Positions 46,555 to 59,345 are shown, counted from the first letter of the stretch. The stretch is 64,000 bases of DNA from Epiperipatus broadwayi (GCA_028023455.1 JAQFVV010012498.1:1984001-2048000), one strand, 5' to 3'. The notes: generated by a model not told the origin, from the letters alone. Made by a program: numbers and translations.

Positions 46555-49450
46555 ATTAATAATTCATTATCATTATAATCATAATTTTCAACCATTGTCA
46601 ATCCACTACAGGAAGGCCTCTCTAAATTCAATCTCTTTGCTTTGATCTCTAGCCTTTCTTCTCCACATCATCCCAGCACACTTTCTTATTTCATTCATTT
46701 ATCTCATATGTAGTCTTCTTCTAGGTCTTTTATAATATTTTGGATTGGTTAATCTATTATCATCACTTTTAACAATATGTCCAGAATAACTCCACTTCAG
46801 TATCTTAATTCTTTCAATGAGATCAGTAGCACCTGTTTGTTCTCTCTCCCATGTATTACATTTTCAATCTCTTCTTGTTACTTCTAACATACATCTCTAT
46901 ATTTTATTGAATGGTCTGGAATCTCTGTATTACTTTTCTGTTAAGTAACCAGGTCTCAGATTGATAGGTAGTAACACATTTATTAAAAAGATCCCTTTTC
47001 AAACACATAAGCATATTTCCTTTTAATATTAAATTATTTTACCAAAAGCACTCCAATCAAGTTTAATTCTACGAGTAATTTTATCCATTTTGTTTTCATC
47101 TATAGTGATAATCTGACCATGATATTTGTAGTTGTTAATTTCTTCTAACTCATTATTATCAATCATAATTTTTTCTTTTGAGAAAATACATCGAACAATA
47201 CTTTAGTTTTTTTAACATTTACCTTTAATCCTACTTTATTACTTTCATCAGATAATACTTGCAACATTTCCTGAAGTTCTAAAGCATTATTTGCAAAAAC
47301 AACTATATCATCTTCAAAATCTAGGTGACATAAATAATCTCCATTTACTTTTATTCCTCTAGCTCTCCGTTTTAATCCACAAAATACTTCTTGCAAAACT
47401 GCTGTAAAAAGTTTTGGAGATATGGAATCACCCTATCACACACCCTTCTCAATGTTAATGTCTTTATTATCATTATGTAATCTAATTGTTGCTGTTGAAT
47501 TTTTATAAATATTCTTCAGAGTATAACAATATCCTGGGTCTATCTCCTGATGATGAAATGCTTTAATTACTAAAGAAATGCTTAAGGAATCAAATGCCTT
47601 TTTATAATATACAAATACAAAGCATAATGACAACTCATATGTATGGATTCTTTGTACAACTTTTCTCAATAATTGGATATGATCCATTCTACTAAAAATA
47701 CTTTTAAATCCAGCTTGTTCTTTTCTTTGGTTAAAATCCAAAATTCCTGTAAATGAGTTGTAAATATTTTGTTAAAAATTTTGTACAAAACTGATAAAAG
47801 ACTGATAGGTCTGTAGTTTTGAATATCCTCTTTACCACCTTTTTAAAATCTTCATATTAATACTGCATTCGTCTAATTATCTTTATCATTTAGACATTTG
47901 GTATAGAACTTTGCCAAAAATTTTTCTATTTCTTCTGCTTTTATAAATATCAATTATAATTTCAGCATTATTTGAAGCTTTTCCTTTCTTCATAAATTAA
48001 ATTGCATATCTCATTTCTTCATAAATTAAATTGCATATCTCATTTCTTCATTTAAAACTCTGGGTAATTCATAAGATATAATAGTTGTAGGATATACTTT
48101 TTCTTATTCTTTATTGCTATATAATTTTTGATATAATTCTTTTACACATTTCATGATGTCATCTATTTTTCTAGGGATAATTCAATTTTTTTTTATTGAA
48201 AAAATAAGTTTTCTACCAATACCAAGATGTTTTTTTAAACTCTTGAGACTTTTATTCTCTTTTATAGATTTCCTTGCTAGTTTACAATTATGCTTTCTTA
48301 TATAATTATCAACTCTTTTTCACACCATTTTACAAAATTTGAGATATTCAATCTTTTTTAACACATCATCGTTATGTATTTTTATATTCATTCTTTTCTT
48401 CATAAATTGCTTTGTGTCAGAAATTTTATTGGCCAATTGCTGCTTTTTGTACCAGCTATATTTATTGCATTTTTTAAAATTATATAGTTATCATCTTATT
48501 GATTTCATTCAAATAAGAATCATGTTCAAAACTGTTAATATTTAAAAACAATTTGGAAGTACTAATTTAAATGCATTGGAAAGTTTTGGAAGATTAGAAA
48601 TATCAACTATGAACATTGTTTTTTTTAACAATTTTTGTCACTGTAATTTTGCATTTAATATGTATCTTACATCTCACTCATTGATGATCATTTCATGTGT
48701 TGAATTTATTAAGAACCTTACAATATTAAAACATATTTTCTGTTAGTCAAAATATAATTCAATTCTGCTGTATCTTCATTTGGATCCTTCCATGTCCATT
48801 TCTGTTTAACATTTTTTTCAAAAAAAGAATTCATAATATAAAGTTTTTCTTTTTCTGAAAACTCCACAAGTCTATGTTCTCTCTCATTTCTATCATCACA
48901 ATCAAATTTACTTACAGTACTTTCATGTTTCAATTGTTTACCAATTCTAGCATTAATGTCTTTCATGACAATTTTAAAATGTTTTTTCTGATTAAAATCC
49001 TTTTGTACATCTATATAAAAATCTACTTCTTCATCAAAATGAGAATTTGTTGGGGCCTAAATCTGAATTATCTGTATTTGATATCTGATAATAAGTTCGA
49101 TACCTACTCTCACCACTCTATCTGATGTAGTATCAATCTTTATGATGTTTTTCCACTTATAATAAATCCTATTTCACTTGTACTTCAATATTTGTATCTT
49201 TGTAGCTCTGTATTTGTCAACTTTTTATATCAATTGTCATTTCATTTTTTCTTTTAACTTTACAAAGTCCAATTATGTCCCATTTAATATGAGACAGTTC
49301 TTCTTCCAATTCTCATAGTCTTCCTTCACTTAAAAGTGATCTACAGTTGTAAGTATGTAAGTAAAATTTCATAATCAAATGCAGCCTGGTTTCACAACCA
49401 GGAGATTCTTAGCACCTTCAGCCTTTTGCATCCAACTCCTACTTTAGCTG
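46555..49450 (-). pseudogene. RTE-type LINE relic, nearly full length
   Basis: The most complete LINE here, minus strand. In order of its own 5'-3': an N-terminal region near 49300 (RIGRRTVSY then MGHNWTL); the endonuclease block 48718-48966 (INARIGKQL..., RLVEFSEKEKLYIMNSFFEKN, ELNYILTNRK); the RT segment 47436-47741 with FVYYKKAFDSL (motif A) and EKGV followed by two stops where RTEs have RQG; and 47163-47396 with LCHLDFEDDIVVFA (the FADD box with Ala to Glu) and ELQEMLQVL. The C-terminal tail near 46620-46720 reads KARDQSKEIEFREAFL then WIDNG. The 3' end is a short ATGAT-like tail (46555-46590), as RTE elements often have. A 31-bp tandem duplication lies at about 47987-48048. Frameshifts and stops make it inactive. 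Confidence 0.8.
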
Positions 49451-49594
49451 GTAACTTTGCGGTCTTCCTAGAAATAAGTGCCATGATTTATTTTTGTCTG
49501 TCATGATTTCAAATATTTATTAGAAGAAAATTATTTACCCACATTTATTCTGTTTTCAAGAAATCTCAATTAATTACAGTTAAGAGCTATAAAG

Positions 49595-49800
49595 CAACTG
49601 AAAAGAAAGACCATGATTTTCTTGATCCTAAACTCAGAGGTAATAAGTCAATAAACTTCCATACTAAATAATGAATGTTATTGAGCATCCCATCCATGTT
49701 TGTATAGCATATGAATAATCATATCAATAGTAATAGCTGCAATGATAAGAACATATGGAGTGAACATTAGAAAATTGCCCTTCTACATTCTTTTAAGGGT
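49595..49800 (+). repeat. Unclassified repeat R, copy 2 (empty site)
   Basis: Matches 8225-8640 without the foldback insertion; the insertion point would fall near 49665-49680. Confidence 0.55.
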
Positions 49801-49989
49801 TCCAAGAGAAATCAAACAATCTCCTTTCAGTTAACAGCAAATTCCTTTCTGCAACGATTTTTTAATAATTGTTCATAATTATTATTCATTAATGTGACAT
49901 TTTTACAGAAATTGTCAAGCTGATTTTTTTACAACATTTAATGTTAAAAACAAGTAGACAATATATTCAATCACACAGTAAATAATTCT

Positions 49990-50820
49990 TAATCAATTAC
50001 AGTTATTTTTAACTTCAATTTACTGCAGGAGCAAGATCTCTCTTAATTTCATTCAGTTTTATTATTATAGTTTTTTATTCTTCAACAAACTTTCTTAACT
50101 CATCTATTCATTTTACAAATGAGATAAATAAATAAAAAAGGCCTCTTAAAATTTCTTAGAGTTCAGTTTAATATTTTAGTAACTTAAACAATTGTCATTC
50201 TGTGAGTAGTATATCCAAATTCATTTTAATTTTTTTATTTCTTTCAACTTTGATATAATATCTATTTGTTTTCTCACAAATGCTTTTCAATTGTTGCATC
50301 TTTATTAATTTTGACATACATCATTCTATATTTTACTTTGCTATGTGCAATCTTAGTTTTAGTATTTAGATTCATGTATGTTGGAACACTTTAATTATTT
50401 TTAGGTTTTGTTTAAGTTATTAAACACATTTTTTAAATGTTAAATTATTTCTAACATGTGCACTTTATCCAAGCTTAATTTTGTAATCAATTTAATCCAT
50501 TGTTTTCTCTCTTATTCACCCAAAATATTTATTATTATTAATTTTATTGCATTGTTATCAATTATTATTTTCACTTTTGACAATTATTAAATTTTTTAGT
50601 ATTTATCTTCAGTTTTACTTTTTTTTAAAATTGTATATAATACATCTTATTTACTCTGCAACATTATACATAAAATTTAAATAATCTTCATTTATTTCGC
50701 CAGCTTTGATTTACATTTGAATCCACAAAACAGTTTTTTAATGTGCTACGAAAATAATTGGAGAAATAAAATTATCTTATCAACACCGTCCTAAAATGTT
50801 TGTTTTGTTGACGTATTTAT
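49990..50820 (-). pseudogene. Older RTE-type LINE relic (RT C-terminal part)
   Basis: Parallel to 46650-47440 in order and wording but far more decayed. On the minus strand, near 50700-50800, LFCGFKCKSK followed by a degenerate motif-C region matches VFCGLKRRARG and beyond in the neighbouring copy. Further on, the block around 50470-50520 matches the RT thumb region and 50230-50350 matches the C-terminal region. No intact ORF remains. Confidence 0.5.
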
Positions 50821-52559
50821 GTGATATAACTACAGATGTTGCATTTTATTTATTTATTATTTTATATACTTTGATAGTATTTTGAGTGTATATCATATAC
50901 GTATAGATATAATAAACACTTCCACACTTCCCCAATTCTTTTCAAATTCATATAAATAAAGATATAATAAAAGACAAATGACCATATATTTAGTTTTAAT
51001 CACAGCAGAAATGCTTATAATATCAAAATCCTTTTATACTATACAAATTTAATGCAAAACGATTTTTACTTGTACTCAGTGATTCTTTCTCTATCTGCTT
51101 ATTCAGACTGCTCTTTTTAAAGATAATTTAAGTCCAAATATTAGTAAACCAATCGTTTATTACTTAAGTATATTATTACTTTCTAGACTGTTCATTTTTT
51201 AAAAAATGACACCACTCTTTTCTTCTCATTTCAGAAGCTTTACAATTTTTGTGCACCCAAATTAAAAAAAAAATTAAAAAAGTATTAATTTTACAATGAA
51301 ACCATCAATTGCATTTTTGATATTTCTTTATTCAAAACCATAAAAATATACAATTTGTTTGTTTATTTAGTTTATGATATTAGAAAATACATAAGGGTTA
51401 ATAAGATCACGTGAAAAGAATATAAAATAAAGTTATGGGTTGCTCATTTATCCGCTTTTTTATTAGACTTTTGCTTCTAAAGTAAAACTTTCCTTAATAA
51501 AAAAAGATAGATTATATGTGTGTGTGTCGAGATACATATAGTATATATAAATAAATCATATGCGTGCCCATGTCTTTTTAGGAATTTTTTTTTTTTTTAA
51601 ATGAAGCCCTTTTTAGGAAATGTTATTTTTTTAAATGAAGCTATTTTTTGTAGTTAAAGATAAGTCAATGTTTCCTAAATAAAATAAACAATACTGTAAA
51701 AATTTTTAATCAATAAATTAATATATGTAACGAACCAATTTTAACTTTAAAAAACATGTTTTTAAAAAAGATATTTGAAATCCTTTTAATTAAGAGAACT
51801 AAAATAAAGTAAGTTGAGTACTTACTGAAAATATTTTTTATATACTTTCAAGTATTTTATGTAATCTTAATTACCAAAAATATATTATTTTCAATATTTA
51901 CTAACTAGTAAATTGTATGGATTTTTTTTAAAAAAACATTTTTAATTAATCCTTTTTCTTGTTGTTATTGAAAAAATAAAATATCTGATAAAGCATATAA
52001 AATGGCACTGTAAATTATGTGAACATTATCTCCATAAAAAAACCCAGTCTTATAAACTTTTCTTAAGAAAGAAACAGCATTTCCCATCTCCAAACTATAA
52101 TCAGAAAAATGGCTGCATTTCTTTATCATGATTGGCTAAAAACCAAAGATAAATTCTTATCTCAGTTTTCTATATTACAGTTGCCTTCATCGATTTTTAT
52201 CTAAAACTAATAAAGCAATATGAAAAAAATAAAAACTCTTAACAGTTGACAATATTAATTATCTTCCATTCTAAACCAGAAGTATAGAAGAGGATTTGTT
52301 ATTAAATTAATGTACAAATAAATTATTTCTCTGTCATTTCACAAAAAAATCTATTTCAAAAAATGAAACTAGCTAAACCAATAAAAGGTACTTCTCTAAA
52401 AGTTTGAGTGGAAACATTAAATAATATTGATCTAAAAAAACTTTATTGACTTATTTTATATATTTATCAGACTGATAATTATTGTATATTGATAATTTTA
52501 AATAATATAATTCGTATTTCTTTAATTACAGTTATGTCACTTAATATAAATTTTAACAA
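50821..52559. other. AT-rich region, no gene seen
   Basis: About 1.7 kb; no coding, RNA or repeat signal recognised. Confidence 0.5.
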
Positions 52560-52960
52560 TTAATAAGTGTCATATAGTACTGCTTAATAAATAACTACCC
52601 AAAACAATCCCATCCAATATCTTTAGACTAGTATCTATCTTATGAATTTTATCAGCGAGGAGCTTTTAGATAGGGAACAGTGCACTTGTATCTTTTGAAT
52701 CTAATGCAAACTTTCCTCTAGTAGCCATTTTTTACTTCTTTGTTTTACTATCAAGCTGGCAGCCCAAATTAAAAAAACCCCATCAGATATAAACTAAAAA
52801 CTAGTCTGGGAATACTGGCTAGAATAACACTGAATACAAATTTAATAAACGCTATCATCTAACATCTATTGATTACTAAAACTTACTGCATATCTGTAGT
52901 AAAAAAACACAATTAATATTGAATAGCGTAATGCAAGCTGAAGTCATCTAATGTTTTATT
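52560..52960 (-). repeat. ~330-bp repeat M, copy 1
   Basis: Reverse complement of 52990-53360 over most of its length (shared TAAAACAAAGAAGTAAAAA, AAGTGCACTGTT and GATAAAATTCA). Its right end (CTATCATCTAACATCTATTG) is a diverged version of the terminal block CATCCATTGATTACTCTGAC of the 57.4-kb copy. Confidence 0.6.
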
Positions 52961-52989
52961 GTTTTAATAACCTCACCAGAAAATAGAGG

Positions 52990-53360
52990 AACCTGTAGTT
53001 ATTTAATAATTAAGGATTCCCTATATATGGATCCTAAACTGGTTTCAGATCTATATAATAATACAAGAAAGTTGGTTTATATTGAAAAAAATAATATGAT
53101 TTTCAATTTAGGCTAATAGCTTGACAGTAAAACAAAGAAGTAAAAACTGGCTGCTAGAGAAGAGGTGCATTAGATTAATAAAAAATCTAAGTGCACTGTT
53201 TCCAGATCTAAATGCTCCTCAGTGATAAAATTCACAAACAGGAAACTAGCTTTGGGATAATGGATAGAACATCACTAAATATTGATTTGTTTAAGTACTA
53301 TCATCTGGCATCTAATTATTATTGAAGCTTGCACTAAGTGGTATAACTATTGTGAAAATA
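52990..53360 (+). repeat. ~330-bp repeat M, copy 2
   Basis: Inverted relative to copy 1. It ends ...CTATCATCTGGCATCTAATT...GCTTGCACTAAGTGG, matching the terminal block at 57610-57645. No coding sequence. A non-autonomous DNA transposon is likely, because the 57.4-kb copy has clear inverted ends. Confidence 0.6.
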
Positions 53361-54690
53361 AAACTGTCAAGATGATATTCAATTTATTCAATTTTTAACT
53401 GATTACAAAATAATTAGGCACATATATCGTGGATCATTTAATAAAAATAAAAAGTTCAGAATTCTCTCAATTTGTGCTAGACATGTGTACTTATTAATAT
53501 AAATTAAATATTTAAGGAGTAATAAAGTTAAGACAGTTCACTTTTTATTCAATTCTCATTTTGATAGCATATAGTATACAGTTTATTTATACATGTGATT
53601 GTGAGTCATCTAATGTATAGAAAAAAATTCACAGTGCTTCCAAGTAATGCTAAATCCCATGTAGGTTGCTAATACAGACAAAAAATTTAAGTAGTAATAA
53701 AGATAGTCAAATTAGTCTCTGAATTCAAGAGATGACATTAGTAGATATAGAAACCTTCTTATTCTCAAAATAAAGTTGGCTCATTTGTACCAATCAATAT
53801 TATTTTTTATGGTTAGTCCAGATAAATGAGTAAAAGTTGCTATTTCTAGGGAAATATAAGCAGTTTATTACTATTATTGTATTGACATCATAATTTCAGT
53901 AAATCAAAGATGTTGAATAGTTTTGACAATGATCATGTTATTGACCAATATTAAGCTGGAGGAATTACATTTTGTTAATTTTAGTAAATAAATCTTGTAG
54001 TGAGTTTCCATCAGATATGTAGCAACATATGAGTGTGTGGCTATATGCAATAAATACTATTTAATCTGATGATCATTATCATTAGTATTGATTAGTTAGC
54101 ACTGAGCTTATCCTGAGTTCAGAGCATACAATGCCAAATATTTGCATATTTATAGTTTTTAAACTCAGGTTACTGGAAAGGTTCACAATTAGAAGATAGT
54201 GAGATACCCTTTACAAACAGTGTTAAAAATTATAATTTGATACTGTATTGTGCAAATATATAACTTTTGATTTCAATATAAACAAAATGCCCATTGCTTT
54301 ATAGGTTAATATTGTTTTATCAAACTACCTTTTCCATACAGTCTTTTCTATCTCTACTCAGCATATTCATTATTTATTTTATTTTGCTTCAACAAATATT
54401 TTGGACATTTAAGTACGTAAAATCCAGTCATCACTTATTTCTTATGATCACATAATTCACTTCTCTGCAATAATAGTTTCAATGGGATTGTAGATGCAAC
54501 CACTATTTTCATCCTCAAATACAATACAATATTTCTTTATAAATATATACAAACAGTTGAATATTTGCTACAAATGATTTTAAATACACTTGATTAGTAT
54601 GCAGTTAAAATGTGTACTAATATTATATAAAAGTTAAATAAATTGAATCGAATAAATTCAGTAATTTAATTATACAAACATTCAGTCAGT
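53361..54690. other. AT-rich region, no gene seen
   Basis: About 1.3 kb; nothing recognised. Confidence 0.5.
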
Positions 54691-54881
54691 TAATTGTAAT
54701 AAAATGTTTTTATTAAAAATAGAAATTCTTTTTTTGAAAAAAGCAATTTTGTTTTAAAATTCAATCATGTTATGTGGAAAAAAAATAAAAGATTGACCGA
54801 ATAAAATGCCTTTTTTTAAAAAAAATCTGAAATAAGCAAATATTTTGCTAATTAAAAATATATTTAAGTAGTTTTAATTTG

Positions 54882-55145
54882 CTATCTAGGAAATTGTCTA
54901 TAACTGTTATAGTTTTCTTTAATCCAATTTATAAAACCATCCATCTTAATAAAATTTTCTTTAATATTTTTTGAATATGTTTGGTATTGTCCTTTTATTA
55001 GATATGTCTCATATAACTTATTTTTCTCTGGTTGGTAAGTATTTATCAAAAAACATTCATTCAATTTATATGGTAAAACAAGCAACCATTTTGTAATTTT
55101 ATCTTCAATATTGTTTTCTGTTATCATAGTATATAAATATATCAA
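54882..55145 (-). CDS. Orphan ORF, possible terminal host exon
   Basis: An 87-codon minus-strand frame not explained by any repeat in the window. The residues are balanced (Trp, Pro, Gln, Arg, Asp present) and not the Ile/Tyr/Asn pattern of chance ORFs here: for example ITKWLLVLPYKLNECF, NTYQPEKNKLYETY and a C-terminal MDGFINWIKENYNSYRQFPR. Just upstream on this strand, a pyrimidine-rich stretch ends in ATAACAG, a plausible splice acceptor that would start the exon at AAAACAATATTGAAG inside the ORF. An AATAAA occurs about 180 bp after the stop (near 54715). I recognise no domain. The last helix faintly recalls the end of trypsin-like proteases, but the GDSGGP motif is absent. Could still be chance. 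Confidence 0.3.
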   Translation of the reverse strand: MIYLYTMITENNIEDKITKWLLVLPYKLNECFLINTYQPEKNKLYETYLIKGQYQTYSKNIKENFIKMDGFINWIKENYNSYRQFPR

Positions 55146-55379
55146 AAAACAAAATCAGGTTTTTATTTTTGTCATACATCAAGCATATATAGCAAGTAAG
55201 AGGTCATTCATAGTGAGTTCTTTTAACTATTAAAAAAGTTCCATAAAAGTAAAATGTATTTAAATTTAATAAAATGTATTGTTAAAATTATTCTAATTCA
55301 AATATCTGGATCTGGTAATTAATCCAACAAGATAAATTAGAAAACAAGGATAATTACAAGATAATTTAATTTCATTAAT

Positions 55380-56410
55380 CATCATCATTTTCCATTGATT
55401 TGTCATTTTGGTGATGCATCACAGTGTAAATGAACTACTTCTAGGACATTCTTCCTCTACTTTTCTGCATATTTTAAATATTATTAACCATACATAAGAG
55501 TCTTGGCCTTCTTCTTCTTGACCCATCTTCAGTTTTAGGCATAACATCTTTTTCCAGTATATCTACTGGTCTTATCACACGACCAAAACTATAGCTTTAT
55601 TTATTTTCCCATTTCTAACAGTTGTTTTAATGCATCTGACTTGCCAACATCTATTTATTAGTTATTTTAGCTATTCTAGTAGTGTTAAGCATCCTTGAGT
55701 AATACTTTTCATTTTAAATATTAATCCATCACCTTTTCTTAGTTTCTTAGCTTCTTTGCTCTATATCATTACTTTGCAATGAATCATATCAGTGCTTCTA
55801 TAGTCTATACTTCATACACATAGTTATACCTCTGTTTTTAATATGACTACCCATTTTATAAAGCTTTCAGTGAAAAAATAAGAGTGTATTTTTGTATATC
55901 TGGGATCTTCCATCTTTTTTTAGTCTAAAACTGCAATGGATAAGCTCTCAAACTTAATTCACCTGAGCAACTATACAGTTTTCTCTACTACACCTCCAAT
56001 TGACTGCATTAATTTTACCCCATTTGTATATTGCTTTAGTCATATTCTAATCCTGCTCTTACCAGTTAATTCATTAGATCTTGTAGTGCTTTACTGTTGC
56101 CATTAAAATTATATCATCTGCATACTCATCTTTCCTCCAGTACAGAATCCCTCTTAAATATGACTCAAAGATTTTCTCATCACCTTCTCATGTACAATAT
56201 TAAATAACTATGGTGATAACACAAAATATTCTTACTGTTACCCACTTAAATCAATATGAATGTACTACTCTTATTCTGATCTATTCTTTATGAAAAGGAA
56301 TATAACAATTATATCAGAATATCCCTTATTGAACATTGCTACTCAAAGCTTACAATAAAATATAGAATCAAAAGCCTGATAATCTATAAAGCAGAGATAT
56401 GAGTGGCTGT
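55380..56410 (-). pseudogene. Relic of a second LINE type (RT domain)
   Basis: Minus strand. RT motif A LCFIDYQ-AFDSI lies near 56362-56398, the catalytic box EYADDIILMA at about 56098-56128, and a C-terminal block FGRVIRPVDILEKDVMPK then DGSRRRRPRL near 55485-55590. The last block is the GHVVR...DGSRRRGRPR tail seen in several non-LTR retrotransposons. The wording differs from the RTE copies at 8.7 and 46.6 kb, so this is another lineage. Stops and frameshifts everywhere; no ORF longer than about 30 codons is left. Confidence 0.6.
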
Positions 56411-57360
56411 TAAAATTTTATAATCTTAGTCAGGATGTTTAGGTCAGTTATATTATATTTTGTTTTTCATCATAGTCTAAACTAGGGATGGAAAACTACA
56501 GATCACAAGCCAGATGTGGCCTGGTTAAAGGTTTTATCCAACCTACTGCAGATTTTTAAATAATACTATAGAAATTTTCAATTTCATTGTTTTTAAAAAA
56601 ATCATTTAAAGGTATGTTCCATTTTTTGCATATGCAAAAATTTCCATAAAAATTTGAATATTTTTGCGTATGCAAAATATAGTTGTGAGAATTTACATAG
56701 AAATTGATTAAAAAACTGTTGCATGTGCAAAAAATGGAACTCACCCTAATAAATATGCATTTAAATATACTTATTTGATATTATATTTAAATTAAAAAAA
56801 ATAGAAACAAGATTTTGAAAGAAGAATTTGAATTTACCACTTATGAATTATATTAATGACAACAGATGTGCTAATAATTGTTCACATGAGACATAAAATA
56901 ACAGTCAGTTTGGGAATATGTGCTAAATGGGAACCTACCATTGAATAGGAAAATGGTAATCAGACCAACAGATTCGAACTTCATAAATGTTGAATGTTAG
57001 GATCATAGTGGTGAAATTTTTAAAAAGTAATATTTTTGTTGTTGCATGTTAATTTTATTGGGATATTCATAAAATATTTCAACCCTAAAAATATCTACTA
57101 AAAATGTAAAATTTATTGATAATGCCATGTTTTCAAATATAAATGGACCTGGAAGTACTTTTTCACAGTTCTAAAAGATAAACCACTGTAACTCATTTGC
57201 AATGAAACCATAGTAGTCTTAAAACAATACAACATTTCCTACCACTTCACTTCTAAGCATAAAATTTCCAATAATGAAGTAATGTCTGAATAGGGAAGGA
57301 AATGAGAAGCAAATGTTCTTTGCAAAAATTATCAGGTCACCAAATTATTTTTTAAGAAAA

Positions 57361-57685
57361 TAAATAGTTGTTAAAACAGGTAAAACTCTCTATACATATT
57401 ACCACTCAGTGCAAGCCAGAGTAAATCAGTGGATGCCAGAAGGCTTGTGCATAAAATCTCCATCTAGTACCTACTCATCCAATATTTCCACACTAGTTTC
57501 TGGCTTGTGACCTTCATCAGTGAGAAGCAACTACAAAACTATGAGACTCAAATTGAAAACACTATAATATTTTCAATCCAAGCCCACCAGCTTATATAGT
57601 CATTCTGGCATCCATTGATTACTCTGACTTGCACTGAGTGGCAATACATATAGGGTTTTGCCTGTTTTAATAAAAGTTAAGAGAA
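57361..57685. mobile_element. Repeat M, copy 3 (MITE with ~70-bp inverted ends)
   Basis: The best-preserved copy: left end TTAAAACAGGTAAAACTCTC... and right end ...GTTTTGCCTGTTTTAA are inverted over about 70 bp, both carrying CACTCAGTGCAAG(C/T)CAGAGTAA. The middle shares ACTAGTTTCTGGCTTGTGA and CATCAGTGAGAAGCA-like text with the 52.6-53.4 kb copies. It interrupts the fossil hAT. Confidence 0.75.
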
Positions 57686-57849
57686 AGCATAAGAAATAGT
57701 GATCATGTGATGTTTATTGGCTTAAAATAAATAGTTCTCAGAAAGCAATATTGCTAAAAGTAATAAGCTCTCTCTGATGGGAAGTTTGTTAAACACTGCA
57801 TGCTCCAAGTTTGTGATGTTTTATGTCCTGACAAGAAAAAAGATTTTGA

Positions 57850-59038
57850 AACTGTAAGCTTATCTTAAAAAACTATAACTTCTAGAGTCAAAGTCATAAA
57901 TAAAAAATCTGGCATCACAGTTGGAGTCAAAGATTGAACAATTTAAATTCTGCTCCATTACTATGAGTGAAAGCACTGATATAAATAATACTACTCAGCT
58001 ACTAGTATTTATAAGAAATGTTGATAAAAAATTTTCTATTACTGAGAAATTGGCAAGCATGCAGTCATTAAAAGAAACAACAATGGGGTCTGATATTTTT
58101 TCATGAATTTCTGTGCTTTCAACTTTGAAAGTATCCATAACAAACATATGTAATATTACAACCAATGAAGCATAAAGTACAATAGAGAAAGAAATCGGGA
58201 TTTATTTGATTTTTAATCAAAAATATCAAGGGAACAATGTTGTCTTTCTACATTGCATTATACATCAAGATGCCTTGTGTAAATTTGCCTTGAATATGAA
58301 AAATGTGCTTGATGTAATTTTGAAGCTTGTAAATACTATTGTACCAGATGGTTCACATATTCACTCAACTTGATCTAGAATCTCAACACAAGTACCTCAA
58401 GTCCAATCATGTGCGAGATACATAAGTCAGGAACACTCATGAACTCTGCCCTGTATGCCCATATTTCAGATTCAATTACTTATGTGCAGAAACTCTGATG
58501 ATACAAGATTATTTAATTTATTGGTGGCCAACATTACACAGCAAAAAAAATAAAAAGATTCAAAGAAAAATCATGGCAGATGTGTGTATGCATTGATATA
58601 AACAAGCACATATGCTTAACCTTAGTGGGATATTTTATCTCTGTAAATCATGACATTTATATTTTAATAACTACTTTAAAACTTAACTTTGTAGAATTGT
58701 GGAAAACTCTTGAAGGGAATTGTCTAGAAAATCGGTTATCATTCTCAATTGTTGGATATCATTACCTAAAAGATTTAATTCTTTGCAAAAAAACTGCTTG
58801 TGCTCTACTTTTGGCATTTGGTTCAACTAACTTATGTGAACAAATTTTCTCACATATGAAAAATATTTTGAGTTCACAAAGAAGTTGCCTAACACCTGAA
58901 TATTCAGAAGCATGTGTGAAGCTAAAATTGACCATTTACATACCTGCAATTGAGCAAAGAGGTACAAAGGCAAGGTTCACATTAATTTATTTTAATAATA
59001 AAAAATGGCTAATCATATTAGAAAGTTGTAATTTATAA
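57850..59038 (+). pseudogene. hAT transposase pseudogene (GTF2IRD2/Charlie-like)
   Basis: Three separated pieces of one hAT transposase on the plus strand. Piece 1 (57921-58106) reads ITMSESTDINNTTQLLVFIR... with MQSLKETTMGSDIF, the start of the catalytic core with the conserved D-E-STD pattern. Piece 2 (about 58239-58290, another frame) reads VVFLHCIIHQDALCKFA. Piece 3 (about 58670-58960) reads LLLAFGSTNLCEQIFSHMKNI, then LTPEYSEACVKLKLT, the C-terminal hAT dimerisation region. The order and motifs follow the family that gave rise to the transposase part of vertebrate GTF2IRD2. A foreign insertion separates pieces 2 and 3. Inactive. Confidence 0.8.
58360..58540. repeat. SINE-like repeat S, copy 1
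   Basis: GAGATACATAAGTCAGGAACACTCATGAACTCTGCCCTGT (58419-58458) and neighbours match the reverse complement of 61780-61960. It lies inside the hAT pseudogene. No pol III boxes seen, so the class is open. Confidence 0.55.
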
Positions 59039-59345
59039 GTTATAATATAATTTTTAATAAGCATGTTAAAAATTACAAATAAAAAAAGGTACTTTTCACA
59101 TGATTCTAAGTATTTTAAAATACTGAATGACCAATAATATAAGATCCAGTTATAATGGATTTCAAAAGTATCTATTATATAGTAGTATATATTATATACT
59201 ATAATATTATATATAATTTTGAAGCCCATTATAACAACCAATTTTGATAATATAATATAATAAGATTGGCAATATCATGTTGGCATGTGATATAACATTG
59301 TAACATAGGTTTGGCACCACACTACTAAAAGGTTGCTGATCCCTG

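Larger units (their letters stand above)
56482..59345 (+). mobile_element. Fossil hAT transposon with nested insertions
   Basis: The left end (CTAGGGATGGAAAACTACAG, then GGCCAGATGTGG-like text) and the right end (GGTTGCTGATCCCTG at 59331-59345) have the look of hAT termini. The two ends are not good inverted copies of each other, and the 8-bp flanks (GTCTAAAC and TTTTAGAC) agree at only half their positions, so the outer limits may combine two elements. Inside are transposase fragments (57921-58106, 58239-58330, 58670-58960), a repeat M copy (57361-57685) and a SINE-like insertion (58360-58540). A 25-bp inverted repeat (GTTCCATTTTTTGCA..., 56614 and 56720) lies in the left part. Confidence 0.65.
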
